From [Mycobacterium] nativiensis (GTDB taxonomy: Bacteria > Actinomycetota > Actinomycetes > Mycobacteriales > Mycobacteriaceae), in assembly GCF_020172685.1 (NCBI RefSeq), contig NZ_CP083986.1, positions 3,448,044-3,512,043 of the forward strand: a stretch of 64,000 nucleotides of DNA. Direction: 5' to 3'. A program made the translations under genes and the position numbers. Positions 1-8,857 of the stretch are shown here, one piece after another (positions within the stretch are counted from its first letter, which is position 1; each line of letters starts with the position of its first letter). The notes under the pieces were generated by a model, which had not been told where the DNA came from, made no database searches, and saw nothing but the letters and a program-made list of their open reading frames with translations.

Positions 1-228
1 CCTTCACACCCGGTGCCGACAAAACGCATGAACGCCAACCCGAAGGCAGCACGCACGATACGAGCCAGACACCAGGTGATCAGGATCCAACCACCGCAAC
101 AAGCGGCACTTCACCCTGACACTGACAAGCGGCACTTCACCCTGACACTGAGCGCACGATAGCGCGCGACAAGGACATCGTTTCGCAAGTCACAAGACGA
201 TGATCGAAATCGGCAGCGACGTATGCGG
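1..228. other. Window edge without a recognised gene
   Basis: No supported gene. A plus-strand frame is open from base 1 to a TAG at 160-162, but its translation matches nothing I recognise. It could be the tail of a gene lying left of the window or of a mobile element. The stretch contains a 26-bp tandem duplication, listed separately. Confidence 0.4.
99..150. repeat. Perfect 26-bp tandem duplication
   Basis: Two identical, directly adjacent 26-bp units occupy 99-124 and 125-150. Each begins acaagcggcacttc and ends cctgacactg. IS21-family elements carry short repeated motifs inside their ends, and a decayed IS21-type istB lies at about 22.8 kb, so a transposon end is one possible reading. 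No transposase is visible beside it. Confidence 0.75.
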
Positions 229-1767
229 TTACGAGAACAGTTCCGTGAGGTTCACCACGGTGCCCAGGCTCGCAAACAGGGCTGGAGCGGCACCGAGTAG
301 GAGGTCGTAGGGAACCAGTGCGGTGTTGGCAGACATCGGATCAAGGATGGCGTTCAGCAGGTTACCGGCATCGAGATGATCCGCGACGATGTTCGCGTCA
401 TATGCGGGGAGGCTGGTCAGCAACGTATTGAGGGAATCTGCGGCAGGGAGCAACGCGGAGTAGTCGTACGACAGCGTGGCGGTGAGGGCGTTGATGATGT
501 CTGCCGGCGGGGAACTCAGCGTTACGTCTGACAACGGGAATCCAACGAACTTGAGGAACCCATCCACGAAGTCGGTGAACGACGGGTTCGCGGGGGCAAA
601 GCCATGGGTGTACAGGGCGTCGGCGAACAGCTGCAGCGGCGCGATCTGGTCTTGGTAGCTGATCGGGTTCTGCAGATCGTGCAGGGCGTCGGTGACGCCC
701 TGCTGCCAGGCGTTGCTCATCGCGTCGGAGAGCTGGGTCTGGTCGATCTGGGGGAACAACCCGAAGGTGGTGGGCACGTTGGCCGGCCCCTGATTCCACC
801 CCTCGGTGATGCTGCCGTAACCCAGGTTCACCTCGATCCGGGTGGCCGGTTCGAGCAGGTCATAGAGCGGTTGTCCGATGCCCGGGATCAACAGCAGCGG
901 CTCCAGTAGCGGCAGATTGTCGTTGGGGATCATGTAGTAGTCGGTGAGGCCTTCTCCGGTCAGCGCCTCCGACCCCGGCAACAGAATCGCATTGTTGATC
1001 TGGTCCGAGGGGAGCTCCTCATACAAGAAGTGCGCTAAAAAGACCCCGAAGTAGGCGTTGAGGTCCGACACCAGGTTGGTCGTGTACCGCGGAAAGTCGG
1101 GGCCACCGTCGTATTCGATGGTGTAGATGTCGGTGGGGTACAGATCAGATGGCGCCGGGGGTAAGAAGGGGACACCGAAAGGCGTGAAGGCCGAGGCGTT
1201 GCCGAGCGGAACATCGAACATGTTCTCGAACCCGCCATTGGGGTTGGTCTCGTCACCGACCAGCACGAAGTGCACATCATCACTGGGCACACCCGCGGCT
1301 TGGAGCTGCGGCATGATCAGCGTAGCGGCAAGTGCACTCTGCGAGTAGCCGAAAACCACGACCGGGTTCTCGGGGCTCACCCCTCCGGCGGCGATTCGGT
1401 CTTCAATATCCGAAAGCATGATCTGCTGGCCCTGAACCAACGACGGGCCGAGCTCGAGGCTTTTGATACCGGTAAGCGGGTACAACCCATCGGGTATGAA
1501 CGATGATTTGGCGGTGCCGGTGAAGCCGAGCGGCTGCAGGTACAGGGTGTCGGCGGCATCCACGGTTTGCGGGGGCGGTACCGGGTCGCCGCTGCCGTCA
1601 AAGACCAACGCCGTACCGTCGCCCAGCGGCGAGGCTGCGGTGTCAATGCCGGTGAGCCGCACCGCCCAGGCCGCGACCGGGTCGGGTGCCATCGGCGTGG
1701 CCGCGACGACACCGGTACCGACGATTGCAATTTCAACGACTGCATATAGACGAAATGTGAATAACAT
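229..1767 (-). CDS. Secreted PE-PPE domain serine hydrolase (no PE/PPE N-terminus)
   Basis: A 512-residue protein with an N-terminal hydrophobic segment that looks like a signal peptide or anchor (residues about 1-25), followed by the PE-PPE alpha/beta-hydrolase domain. The nucleophile elbow is GYSQSA at about residue 140, with Ser142 as the probable catalytic serine. Family-typical blocks follow (YDGGPDFPRY, NVPTTFGLFPQ). The start at 1767 is chosen because aagggggc lies 6 bases upstream; an in-frame start at 1800 has no such support. The family hydrolyses short-chain esters, and the substrate here is unknown. It is divergent from the cyclase gene and resembles the protein at 15981-17507. 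Confidence 0.85.
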   Translation of the reverse strand: MLFTFRLYAVVEIAIVGTGVVAATPMAPDPVAAWAVRLTGIDTAASPLGDGTALVFDGSGDPVPPPQTVDAADTLYLQPLGFTGTAKSSFIPDGLYPLTGIKSLELGPSLVQGQQIMLSDIEDRIAAGGVSPENPVVVFGYSQSALAATLIMPQLQAAGVPSDDVHFVLVGDETNPNGGFENMFDVPLGNASAFTPFGVPFLPPAPSDLYPTDIYTIEYDGGPDFPRYTTNLVSDLNAYFGVFLAHFLYEELPSDQINNAILLPGSEALTGEGLTDYYMIPNDNLPLLEPLLLIPGIGQPLYDLLEPATRIEVNLGYGSITEGWNQGPANVPTTFGLFPQIDQTQLSDAMSNAWQQGVTDALHDLQNPISYQDQIAPLQLFADALYTHGFAPANPSFTDFVDGFLKFVGFPLSDVTLSSPPADIINALTATLSYDYSALLPAADSLNTLLTSLPAYDANIVADHLDAGNLLNAILDPMSANTALVPYDLLLGAAPALFASLGTVVNLTELFS

Positions 1768-1800
1768 GTGCTGCCCCCTTGGGCGTGGCCTCCCAGACAC

Positions 1801-1977
1801 GAGTAAGGGTATTCCTCCGGACTCCCGCCGGGTAAGAATTTACAGCGAATTTTCAGGCCCTCGCGCTATAGCTCACAGTACGTCGTAACACGCGCTAATT
1901 CACACTCAAGGCTTTCCGGCATCAGGCACCGAATATTTACTGCAGCGCAGAATATTTTATTCGATTGATTTTTACCA
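1801..1977. promoter_or_regulatory. Divergent intergenic region
   Basis: A 177-bp, locally AT-rich region (about 1905-1978) between the divergent PE-PPE hydrolase and cyclase genes. It presumably carries both promoters. I could not assign a confident -10/-35 pair or operator. Confidence 0.35.
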
Positions 1978-3627
1978 TTGGCGCTGGTAAATAATGGCGT
2001 GATCTGCGTGGCATCGGGCCACTCCAAATTCAGCGACGGCAAACTCCGGCCGCAGTACGCTCATGCAGTGCCAGAAACGTCATACGCCAAGTGTGGCGAC
2101 CTCAGCGTGGCCTATCAGGTATTCGGTGACGGGCCGATCGAGTTCGTCGTCGTCGGGCCTTTCGTCAGCCACGTCGAGCTGGCCTGGACCCTCCCCCAAT
2201 TCAAGGCGTTCGTTGACCAGCTCGGGACGTTCTGTCGCGTTGCCTGGTTCGACAAGGCCGGGGTCGGGCTGTCGGATCCGGTGCCGAAAGTTCGCACGTT
2301 GGAGGAACGGGCAGCCGAGATCGAGGCGGTCATGGATTCGGTCGGCTTCGGACGGGCCGTCGTGTGCGGGCTGAGTGACGGTGGGCCGGTCGCCATCATG
2401 TTCGCGACAACACAGCCGACGCGAACGCGGGCGCTGATTCTTTCCGGCACAGTCCCGTATTGGGGCTTCGCGGGCTGGGACGACATGGATCGAGACCCGG
2501 CCGAGCTTCGGGAGCGCTTCCTTGCCGAGCTGGGTGAGGACTACACACCCTCGATCGAGCAGCTCGCTCGGTTCCAACAAGCCGGCCGCACGGTGCGATC
2601 CGGCTGGGGCAACGGTGAGACAGCCAGCATCAGTGCCCCATCGGTCCGGTCGTTACGCCAGCTCGCGATGTGCGAGCGCATGAGTGCGAGCCCGGGAATG
2701 GCGCGGGCCTCATTTGAAGCGGCGTTTCTGATCGACGTACGGCCGATCCTGCCGACGCTCACGGCGCCCACCCTGGTCATCCATGCCCGCGAGGACCCCG
2801 CGGTGCCAGTCCAGGGCGGCCGGTATCTCGCCGCACACATCCCTGATGCGCGATACCTGGAGGTCGAGGGTGTGGACCACGCACCCTTTTTGACCGAGCC
2901 GGACAAGATCCTGACGGAGGTCGAGGAGTTCCTCACCGGCAGCCATGCGGCGCCGGCGCAGTCGCATCGCGCCCTGCGCACCGTTGTGTTCACCGACATC
3001 GTCGCTTCGACCCAACACGCCGCGGCGACCGGCGACGAACGCTGGCGAGCGGTACTGCAGCGCTTCGGTGAAGTCACCGCCGACCTCACGACGCGATTCA
3101 GCGGTGCGGTGGTGAAGAGCACCGGCGACGGTTACCTCGCCACATTCGACGGCCCGACGCAGGCGATCCGCTGCGCCGAGGCACTGCAGGCCGACGCCGA
3201 CACGATGGGCATCGAGATTCGGGTAGGCATCCACACCGGTGAGTGCGAACTGATCGACAACGACATCGCCGGGATGGCAGTGCACATCGCGGCGCGGATC
3301 GTCAGCCAGGCGGGCGCCGGCGAGATTCTGGTCTCGCGCACCGTGCGCGATTTGGTCGTCGGCTCGGGCACGGGCTTTGAGGACCGCGGTAGCGTCGAGC
3401 TACGCGGCGTTCCCGGCACCTGGCAACTGCTGGCCGTCGACCGCAACGGCCCGCCGGCCGGATCCGCCGAGGCCGAACTGGCGTCGACGCCAACCCCCGG
3501 TCCTCAGGCCTCGATGCGCCGCTCGGACCGTGCCGTAGCGGTGATGGCACGGCAGACGCCATGGCTCCTTCGCGGGGCGACCCGCATCGCGTTGACCACC
3601 CGTCGCAGATCAACGGCGGCGCGTTGA
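1978..3627 (+). CDS. Alpha/beta-hydrolase fused to class III adenylate/guanylate cyclase
   Basis: A two-domain signalling protein of up to 549 residues. Residues about 35-320 form an alpha/beta-hydrolase with nucleophile elbow GLSDGG (Ser133) and a His in VEGVDHAPF. Residues about 333-485 form a class III cyclase domain with metal aspartates in VVFTDIV (D340) and STGDG (D384), and Lys380 at a substrate position. The usual transition-state Asn is replaced by His436 (AVHIAAR, with Arg440 retained), as in a mycobacterial subset with low or atypical cyclase activity. The listed start is TTG at 1978. A GTG at 2068, just before PETSYAKCGDLSVAYQ, fits the usual N-terminus of this family and may be the real start. 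The last 60 residues are basic. Confidence 0.85.
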   Translation: MALVNNGVICVASGHSKFSDGKLRPQYAHAVPETSYAKCGDLSVAYQVFGDGPIEFVVVGPFVSHVELAWTLPQFKAFVDQLGTFCRVAWFDKAGVGLSDPVPKVRTLEERAAEIEAVMDSVGFGRAVVCGLSDGGPVAIMFATTQPTRTRALILSGTVPYWGFAGWDDMDRDPAELRERFLAELGEDYTPSIEQLARFQQAGRTVRSGWGNGETASISAPSVRSLRQLAMCERMSASPGMARASFEAAFLIDVRPILPTLTAPTLVIHAREDPAVPVQGGRYLAAHIPDARYLEVEGVDHAPFLTEPDKILTEVEEFLTGSHAAPAQSHRALRTVVFTDIVASTQHAAATGDERWRAVLQRFGEVTADLTTRFSGAVVKSTGDGYLATFDGPTQAIRCAEALQADADTMGIEIRVGIHTGECELIDNDIAGMAVHIAARIVSQAGAGEILVSRTVRDLVVGSGTGFEDRGSVELRGVPGTWQLLAVDRNGPPAGSAEAELASTPTPGPQASMRRSDRAVAVMARQTPWLLRGATRIALTTRRRSTAAR

Positions 3628-3835
3628 GCCGCAGCCCCGACTACGGCCGACCCACGACGTTTCGGCCGCGACTCAGCTGGATGTGTCAAAGATTACGTCA
3701 CCGCCCCGGCGCCACCCCCACGCTGGGCAAACAGCCGTCGCCATCGCGCCTACGCTGAGAGACGGACAGCCACCACACAATTTACTTCGCTAGGCTATAC
3801 AAAAACGCACGTCGAATCGAAGAGAGATATCACCG

Positions 3836-4888
3836 ATGAGCACCGTTTCCGCTTACGCCGCCACGTCACCGACCGACCCGTTGAGCCCGACCACCATCAC
3901 CCGCCGGGACCCCGGCCCGCACGACGTGGCGTTCGACATCGCCTTCGCCGGCATCTGCCATTCCGACATCCACACGGTCAAAGCTGAGTGGGGCCGTCCG
4001 CAGTATCCCCTGGTGCCCGGCCACGAGATCGCCGGCGTGGTGACCGCGGTCGGATCCGAGGTCACCAAGTACAAGGTCGGCGACCGGGTCGGCGTCGGCT
4101 GCTTCGTCGACTCCTGCCGCGAGTGCCGCAGTTGCCTGGCCGGCCACGAGCAGTACTGCACCGGCGGCGGCATGGTCGGCACCTACGCCGGCGTCGGCCG
4201 CGACGGTCAGCTGACGCAGGGCGGCTACAGCGGCGCGATCGTCGTCGACGAGAACTACGTGCTGCGCATCCCGGACGAGATTCCCCTGGATGCGGCCGCT
4301 CCCCTGCTGTGCGCCGGGGTCACCACCTATTCGCCGTTGCGGCACTGGAATGTGGGTCCCGGCAAGCGGATTGCGGTCGTGGGCCTGGGCGGTCTGGGCC
4401 ACATGGCCGTCAAGCTGGGGACAGCGATGGGCGCAGAGGTCACCGTGCTGTCGCAGTCGCTGAAGAAGATGGAGGACGGGCTGCGGTTGGGCGCCCAGCA
4501 CTACTACGCCACCAGCGACCCGGCCACTTTCAAGAAGCTGCGCGGGGGTTTCGACGTCATCCTGAACACCGTCTCGGCGAGCCTGGACCTGGGGGCATAC
4601 CTGAACCTGCTCACCCTGGACGGCACGCTGGTGGAGTTGGGCATGCCGGAGAGTGCGCTGGCGGTGCCGCCGGGCCCCCTGGTCAGAATGCGGCGCAGTG
4701 TGTCGGGCTCGTTGATCGGCGGGATCGCCGAGACGCAGGAGATGTTGGACTTCTGCGCCGAGCACGGAGTGCGGCCCGAGATCGAGGTGATCGAGCCGGA
4801 CTACATCAACACCGCCTACGAGCGGGTGCTGGCCTCCGACGTGCGCTACCGCTTCGTCATCGACACCGAGTCGTTGCGGGCCCCCTAG
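3836..4888 (+). CDS. adhC: Zinc-dependent NAD(P) alcohol dehydrogenase AdhC
   Basis: A 350-residue medium-chain dehydrogenase of the cinnamyl-alcohol-dehydrogenase type. Catalytic zinc ligands lie in ICHSDIH and GHEIAG. The structural zinc cysteines sit in [17 protein letters not shown]. The nucleotide-binding motif is GLGGLGH in the middle of the protein. The family interconverts aldehydes and alcohols, usually with NADP(H). Its position ahead of the nrd region matches M. tuberculosis adhC (Rv3045, about 346 residues). The ATG at 3836 is preceded by a gagag element. A 64-bp hairpin follows the stop codon. Confidence 0.9.
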   Translation: MSTVSAYAATSPTDPLSPTTITRRDPGPHDVAFDIAFAGICHSDIHTVKAEWGRPQYPLVPGHEIAGVVTAVGSEVTKYKVGDRVGVGCFVDSCRECRSCLAGHEQYCTGGGMVGTYAGVGRDGQLTQGGYSGAIVVDENYVLRIPDEIPLDAAAPLLCAGVTTYSPLRHWNVGPGKRIAVVGLGGLGHMAVKLGTAMGAEVTVLSQSLKKMEDGLRLGAQHYYATSDPATFKKLRGGFDVILNTVSASLDLGAYLNLLTLDGTLVELGMPESALAVPPGPLVRMRRSVSGSLIGGIAETQEMLDFCAEHGVRPEIEVIEPDYINTAYERVLASDVRYRFVIDTESLRAP

Positions 4889-4898
4889 CGTCCCGCGT

Positions 4899-4962
4899 TC
4901 GCCGAGCGTGTAATCAGACCGAGAGATTCGCGAAATCCCCGGTCTGAGTACACGTTCGGCGA
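4899..4962. repeat. Long imperfect hairpin (REP-like) after adhC
   Basis: A 22-nt left arm (4899-4920, tcgccgagcgtgtaatcaga..) pairs with 4941-4962 with two mismatches. The 20-nt loop contains a smaller attcgcga-type hairpin. It lies between convergent adhC and the MFS gene and could terminate both. The arm motif cgccgagcgtg recurs at about 37.1 kb and 39.6 kb in this window, so it looks like a dispersed hairpin family. Confidence 0.7.
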
Positions 4963-5124
4963 GAGCTGCCAACGCCAGGGGCGACGTCGATCGAGTTCGC
5001 CCGGCATCGCGGCGTGGGCAGCGGGATGAGGCGCCCAGCGCCAGACGGTTGTATCTACGATGACAAGCCTGATTCATTCGGCGTCGCGGCCAGGCCTGAA
5101 ACTCTGCCTGCCGCCTAAGACGCC

Positions 5125-6399
5125 TCAGACGTAGCGGTTGCGCCCGGCCAGCGCGCCCGCCAGTATCTGCACCAGGTAGACGGCGAGCATCATGAGCCAC
5201 GGCACGGTCCATCCGCCGCTGACGTGGTGCAACAGTCCGAACAGGAACGGGCCGGCGCCGGCGAGCAGATAGCCGAAGCCCTGCGCCATCCCAGACAGGC
5301 TTGCGGTGTCTTCCGCGTCGCGGGCTCGTAGCGCAATCACGGTGAGCGCCAACGAGAACACGCTCATCCCCAGGCCCACCAGCACGCTCCACAGCAGCGG
5401 TGCGGCCGCGGGCGCGATCAGCAGACCCAGCATTCCGGCCACGCCGAGCACGCCCAGCCCGACGATCCATCCGCTTTGGCTGTCGCGACGGGCTGCCAGC
5501 GGAGAGACGATCAGGCTGATCGGCACGGCGATCACCGAGATCAGGCCGAGCAGCAGTCCCGCGCGCGTTTCGCTTGTTCCGTTCTCGATGAGCACCTCGG
5601 GCAGCCAGCCCATCACCACATAGGCGAGGAACGCCTGGGCGCCGAAGAACACCGCAACGGTCCAGGCCAGCCTGCTGCGTAACAGCGACCGGCCTTTCGT
5701 CGCGGTCGCGGGAGCGGCGCTGCCGGCGCGGTCGAATCCGCGGGCCCCCACCACCCATGCCACCAGTGCCAGCAGCGCCAGCGCGCTCCACACACCCAGC
5801 GCCGACCGCCAGCCGCCCAGCGCGTCATCGAGTACCGGGGTGACCGCGGAGCCCAGCGCCCCTCCCCCCTGTAGCGCCGCGGTGTAGATCCCGGTCATCA
5901 ACCCGATCTGCGCCGGGAACGATCCTCGGATGATCACCGGTATCAGCACGTTGATCAACGCGATTCCGGCGGTCGCCACCAATGTTCCGCCGAGCACGAC
6001 CAGGGGTCCGTCGCAGACCCGGATCAGCAGTCCCGCAACGAGTGTGAGCAGCGCCGCCGAAACCGTGCGACCCAATCCGATCCGCCGGGACAACCATGGC
6101 GCGGCCAGCCCGGCTCCGGCGAAGCACAGACACGGCAGGGTGGTCAGGACACCGGCCCAGGTGTCCGAGACACCCAAGGCTCCGCGCATCTCCGGGAGCA
6201 GCGGTCCCACGCTGGTGATCGCGGGGCGCAGGTTCAGCGCGGTCAACACCACCGCGACGGTCAGCAGTACGCCGCCGGCCGCCATCGCCGCAGGCCGGAA
6301 CTCGGCGGCACCCTCGAGCTCCAGTTCGAGGTCGTGCTCGTACTGGCCGAGTGATTCGGTGCGCGCTGAGCAGGTCACCTGAAGTAGGATCGCATACAT
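5125..6399 (-). CDS. MFS transporter, CynX/NimT (cyanate permease-like) family
   Basis: About 424 residues with some 12 hydrophobic segments and the conserved early block VVLTALNLRPAITSVGPLLPE, typical of CynX/NimT-type permeases. The substrate is unknown; the family exports or imports small organic anions and nitroimidazole-like compounds. The frame is open further upstream, but that part overlaps the divergent GntR gene and is not coding. ATG 6399 was chosen, and GTG 6378 is an alternative. A short inverted repeat at 6397-6413 lies over this start, so repression by the adjacent GntR regulator is likely. Confidence 0.8.
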   Translation of the reverse strand: MYAILLQVTCSARTESLGQYEHDLELELEGAAEFRPAAMAAGGVLLTVAVVLTALNLRPAITSVGPLLPEMRGALGVSDTWAGVLTTLPCLCFAGAGLAAPWLSRRIGLGRTVSAALLTLVAGLLIRVCDGPLVVLGGTLVATAGIALINVLIPVIIRGSFPAQIGLMTGIYTAALQGGGALGSAVTPVLDDALGGWRSALGVWSALALLALVAWVVGARGFDRAGSAAPATATKGRSLLRSRLAWTVAVFFGAQAFLAYVVMGWLPEVLIENGTSETRAGLLLGLISVIAVPISLIVSPLAARRDSQSGWIVGLGVLGVAGMLGLLIAPAAAPLLWSVLVGLGMSVFSLALTVIALRARDAEDTASLSGMAQGFGYLLAGAGPFLFGLLHHVSGGWTVPWLMMLAVYLVQILAGALAGRNRYV

Positions 6400-6413
6400 C
6401 CGATGATTGGATG
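6397..6413. promoter_or_regulatory. Candidate GntR operator
   Basis: An inverted repeat catcc-7 nt-ggatg lies between the MFS gene and the GntR gene. It is just downstream of a plus-strand TAGGAT (-10-like) hexamer and overlaps the MFS start. Its location suits an autoregulatory GntR site. The repeat is seen in the sequence; the function is inferred. Confidence 0.45.
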
Positions 6414-6426
6414 AAGGGAGGATTCT

Positions 6427-7101
6427 GTGCCGTTGGTCACCACCCGCCGCACCGGCTTGGTAGATCAGGTGATTGAACAGCTTCGGTCCTCGGTGACCGG
6501 CGGAGCATGGCCGGTCGATTCGCGTATTCCCCCCGAGCCGGAGCTCGCCGACGCGCTCGGCGTCGGCCGCAATACCGTGCGTGAGGCGGTCCGGGCGTTG
6601 GCCCACAGCGGCATCCTGGAAGTCCGCCAGGGCGACGGGACCTACGTGCGGGCAACCAGCGAGGTGTCCGGCGCCGTGCGCCGGTTGTGCGGCTCTGAAC
6701 TGCGCGACGTGCTGCAGGTGCGGCGTTGCCTGGAGGTCGAGGGAGCACGCCTGGCCGCCGTCGCCCGCACCGACGAAGACCTGGCCGAGTTGCGCGCCCT
6801 GTTGGATTGCCGCGACGGCCACCAGCAGCAGGGTCGACACGAGGACTTCGTCCTGTCAGACACCGATTTCCACCTCGCCGTGGTCCGCTCCTCGCACAAT
6901 CCGGTGTTGACCGAGCTGTACTGCGGGCTCACCGAGGTCGTCATGGCCAGTGTGGCCACGACGAGCGCGAAACCGGTGCAGGCGGACCAGATCCGGCACC
7001 GGGGCCTGGTGGAGGCGATCGCCGCGGGCGACGTCGAGTCGGCCGGGCGTGAGGCGGGCGGATTCCTCGACGAGCTGCTGGACCAACTGCCGCCCCGCTG
7101 A
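6427..7101 (+). CDS. GntR-family regulator, FadR/FCD subfamily
   Basis: A 224-residue regulator. The N-terminal winged helix-turn-helix (about residues 8-72) contains IPPEPELADALGVGRNTVREAVRAL. The C-terminal FCD ligand domain has the metal/ligand residues DTDFHLAVVRSSHN and a later HRGLVEAI. The GTG start is fixed by a strong aagggagg at 6413-6420. It is divergent from the MFS permease, which it probably controls in response to a small carboxylate or amino-acid-like ligand. The ligand is not predictable. Confidence 0.88.
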   Translation: MPLVTTRRTGLVDQVIEQLRSSVTGGAWPVDSRIPPEPELADALGVGRNTVREAVRALAHSGILEVRQGDGTYVRATSEVSGAVRRLCGSELRDVLQVRRCLEVEGARLAAVARTDEDLAELRALLDCRDGHQQQGRHEDFVLSDTDFHLAVVRSSHNPVLTELYCGLTEVVMASVATTSAKPVQADQIRHRGLVEAIAAGDVESAGREAGGFLDELLDQLPPR

Positions 7102-7106
7102 GCCGC

Positions 7107-7520
7107 TCAGTCGCGCCGAAGCCCCAACACCCGCAACAACTCCGGCCGCCGCAGGATGAGCCCGATCCACATCAGCACGCCTACGTACACCCCGGACAGC
7201 ACGAAGCCGGCCAGCGGTTTGTCGGCATGCAGGTTCGTCGTCACAGCACCGCCCAGGTAAGCGGTCAGACCAAGTGCCCCCAGCACCGCGGTGCGCGGGA
7301 TCAGGAAAACGGCCAGACACACCAGCAGGACCCAGCCGATCACCGCGGTCTTGTCGGGGGAAAAGCCGAGCGCTTCGGTGCCCTCGCGGGCGAAGGACAC
7401 ACCGAGGATCTTCGGGATGGCATCGAACGCGAAGAACAGCCCCAGCAGGGCGGTGATCACGGCTCCGGCGGTCCACGCCCGGGAACGCCGCGGTGTGTTG
7501 AGGTCGCTGTTTGTCGTCAT
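7107..7520 (-). CDS. DoxX-like small integral membrane protein
   Basis: A 137-residue protein with four hydrophobic segments and the DoxX-like pattern FFAFDAIPKILG near the first helix. Biochemical roles in this family are mostly unknown; some members sit in redox or cell-envelope complexes. A gaggagtgcagg element precedes the ATG. It is tail-to-tail with the GntR gene, separated by 5 bp. Confidence 0.75.
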   Translation of the reverse strand: MTTNSDLNTPRRSRAWTAGAVITALLGLFFAFDAIPKILGVSFAREGTEALGFSPDKTAVIGWVLLVCLAVFLIPRTAVLGALGLTAYLGGAVTTNLHADKPLAGFVLSGVYVGVLMWIGLILRRPELLRVLGLRRD

Positions 7521-7568
7521 CCTGCACTCCTCGAAGGTGATCGTGATGAGTTCTGCGTGACAGCAACA

Positions 7569-8786
7569 CTATGCGGTTGTCGTGCCTTCCGGCTCGCGGG
7601 CGTGTAGCCGCAGCGCGGTGTAGCCGAACATGATCAACGCGGTTGCCACCAGCAGAAGCAGCCCGACCGTGTAGTCGTTGCGCACCGGATCGTAGGTTGC
7701 ACCCATCACGATCGGCGGGAAGTAACCGCCCAATCCCCCTATCGCGGAGACGATTCCGGTGACAGCACCCAGTGACCCGGCCGGGGCGCGGCGGGTCACC
7801 CACCCGAACACGCCACCGGTGCCGATACCCAGCCCGACCGCCAGCGTGATGAACGTGGCCGCCGACAACACGTCAGGCGGAGGCTTGAGGGCGGCGACGG
7901 CGGCCATCACCGCGGTGACCGCCAGCGACACCAGCACCACGTACTTGGGCGGGAACCGGTCGGCCAGCGCACCGCCGACGGGCCTGGCCAGCACCGCGGC
8001 CAGCGCAAACGCCGCCGTGCGCTCACCCGCAGCCACCTGCGAGAACCCGTAGATGGTCTTGATGTAGATAGGCAGGTAGTTGCTGAACGCGACGAACCCG
8101 CCGAACACCACCGCGTAGAGCAGCGACATCTCCCAGGTGACCCGCAGCCGGGCTGCCGCCTGGAGCTTGGGCACCACCGGCGCGGTGTTCGGCGAGAAGT
8201 ATTCGCCGTTGCTCATCACCACGACGCACACCACTACGGTGACCGCCAGCGCGGCCGCGATCATGTAGTGGGTGTGCAGCAATCCGAACCGCCGCACCAT
8301 GCGGGGGGTGAAGAACGCCGACAGCGCCGTGCCGGCCATGCCCATGCCGAACACACCCGTGGAGAAACCGCGGCGGACCGGCTCATACCAGTTGTTGGCG
8401 AACGGAATTCCGATCGCGAACACCGTGCCGGGTATGCCCAGCAGTAGAGCCGAGCCGAGCACCAGTGGATAAGACCCGGCGGTTTCAGCCGCACCCACCG
8501 CCAGCACCGGGCCGATCGAGGCCAGCGACACCCCGATGAACATGGCGCGGCCGCCGAAGCGGTCCGTCAGCGGCCCGGCCACCATCCGGCCCAAGGAACC
8601 GGCCAGGATAGGCGTTGCGACCAGCATCGCGACCTGGGTGCTGCCCAGCGACATCCGCGCCGCGTCGGTCATTGCCACCGGGCCGATGAGATTCCAGGCC
8701 CAGAAGTTGATCATCGAAACCCAGGTGGCCAGGGCCAGCTGCACGCCCGGGCGGGCGCCGGCGTCGGGTCGATCAACGCTCCTCAC
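7569..8786 (-). CDS. MFS nitrate/nitrite-type porter (NarK/NNP-like)
   Basis: About 405 residues with some 12 membrane segments. The block FANNWYEPVRRGFSTGVFGMGMAG and the second-half GLGIGTGGVFGWV resemble the nitrate/nitrite porter group. No nitrate or nitrite reductase genes are nearby, so the substrate is uncertain. The frame continues to a TTG at 8798. GTG 8786 is preferred because a CATATT hexamer lies just ahead of it, but GTG at about 8744 directly before QLALATWVSM is also possible. Confidence 0.8.
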   Translation of the reverse strand: MRSVDRPDAGARPGVQLALATWVSMINFWAWNLIGPVAMTDAARMSLGSTQVAMLVATPILAGSLGRMVAGPLTDRFGGRAMFIGVSLASIGPVLAVGAAETAGSYPLVLGSALLLGIPGTVFAIGIPFANNWYEPVRRGFSTGVFGMGMAGTALSAFFTPRMVRRFGLLHTHYMIAAALAVTVVVCVVVMSNGEYFSPNTAPVVPKLQAAARLRVTWEMSLLYAVVFGGFVAFSNYLPIYIKTIYGFSQVAAGERTAAFALAAVLARPVGGALADRFPPKYVVLVSLAVTAVMAAVAALKPPPDVLSAATFITLAVGLGIGTGGVFGWVTRRAPAGSLGAVTGIVSAIGGLGGYFPPIVMGATYDPVRNDYTVGLLLLVATALIMFGYTALRLHAREPEGTTTA

Positions 8787-8857
8787 TGGAATATGCAAAC
8801 ACCGCGAAGCGCGGTCGGCTCGTCATTCGCTCAAAAAGCCGACACGCGGTCCCGGGT

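Noticed and set aside
3866..5791. 641-codon minus-strand frame across adhC and the MFS gene
   Set aside because: Both underlying genes are well supported in other frames; the translation is Arg-rich shadow sequence.
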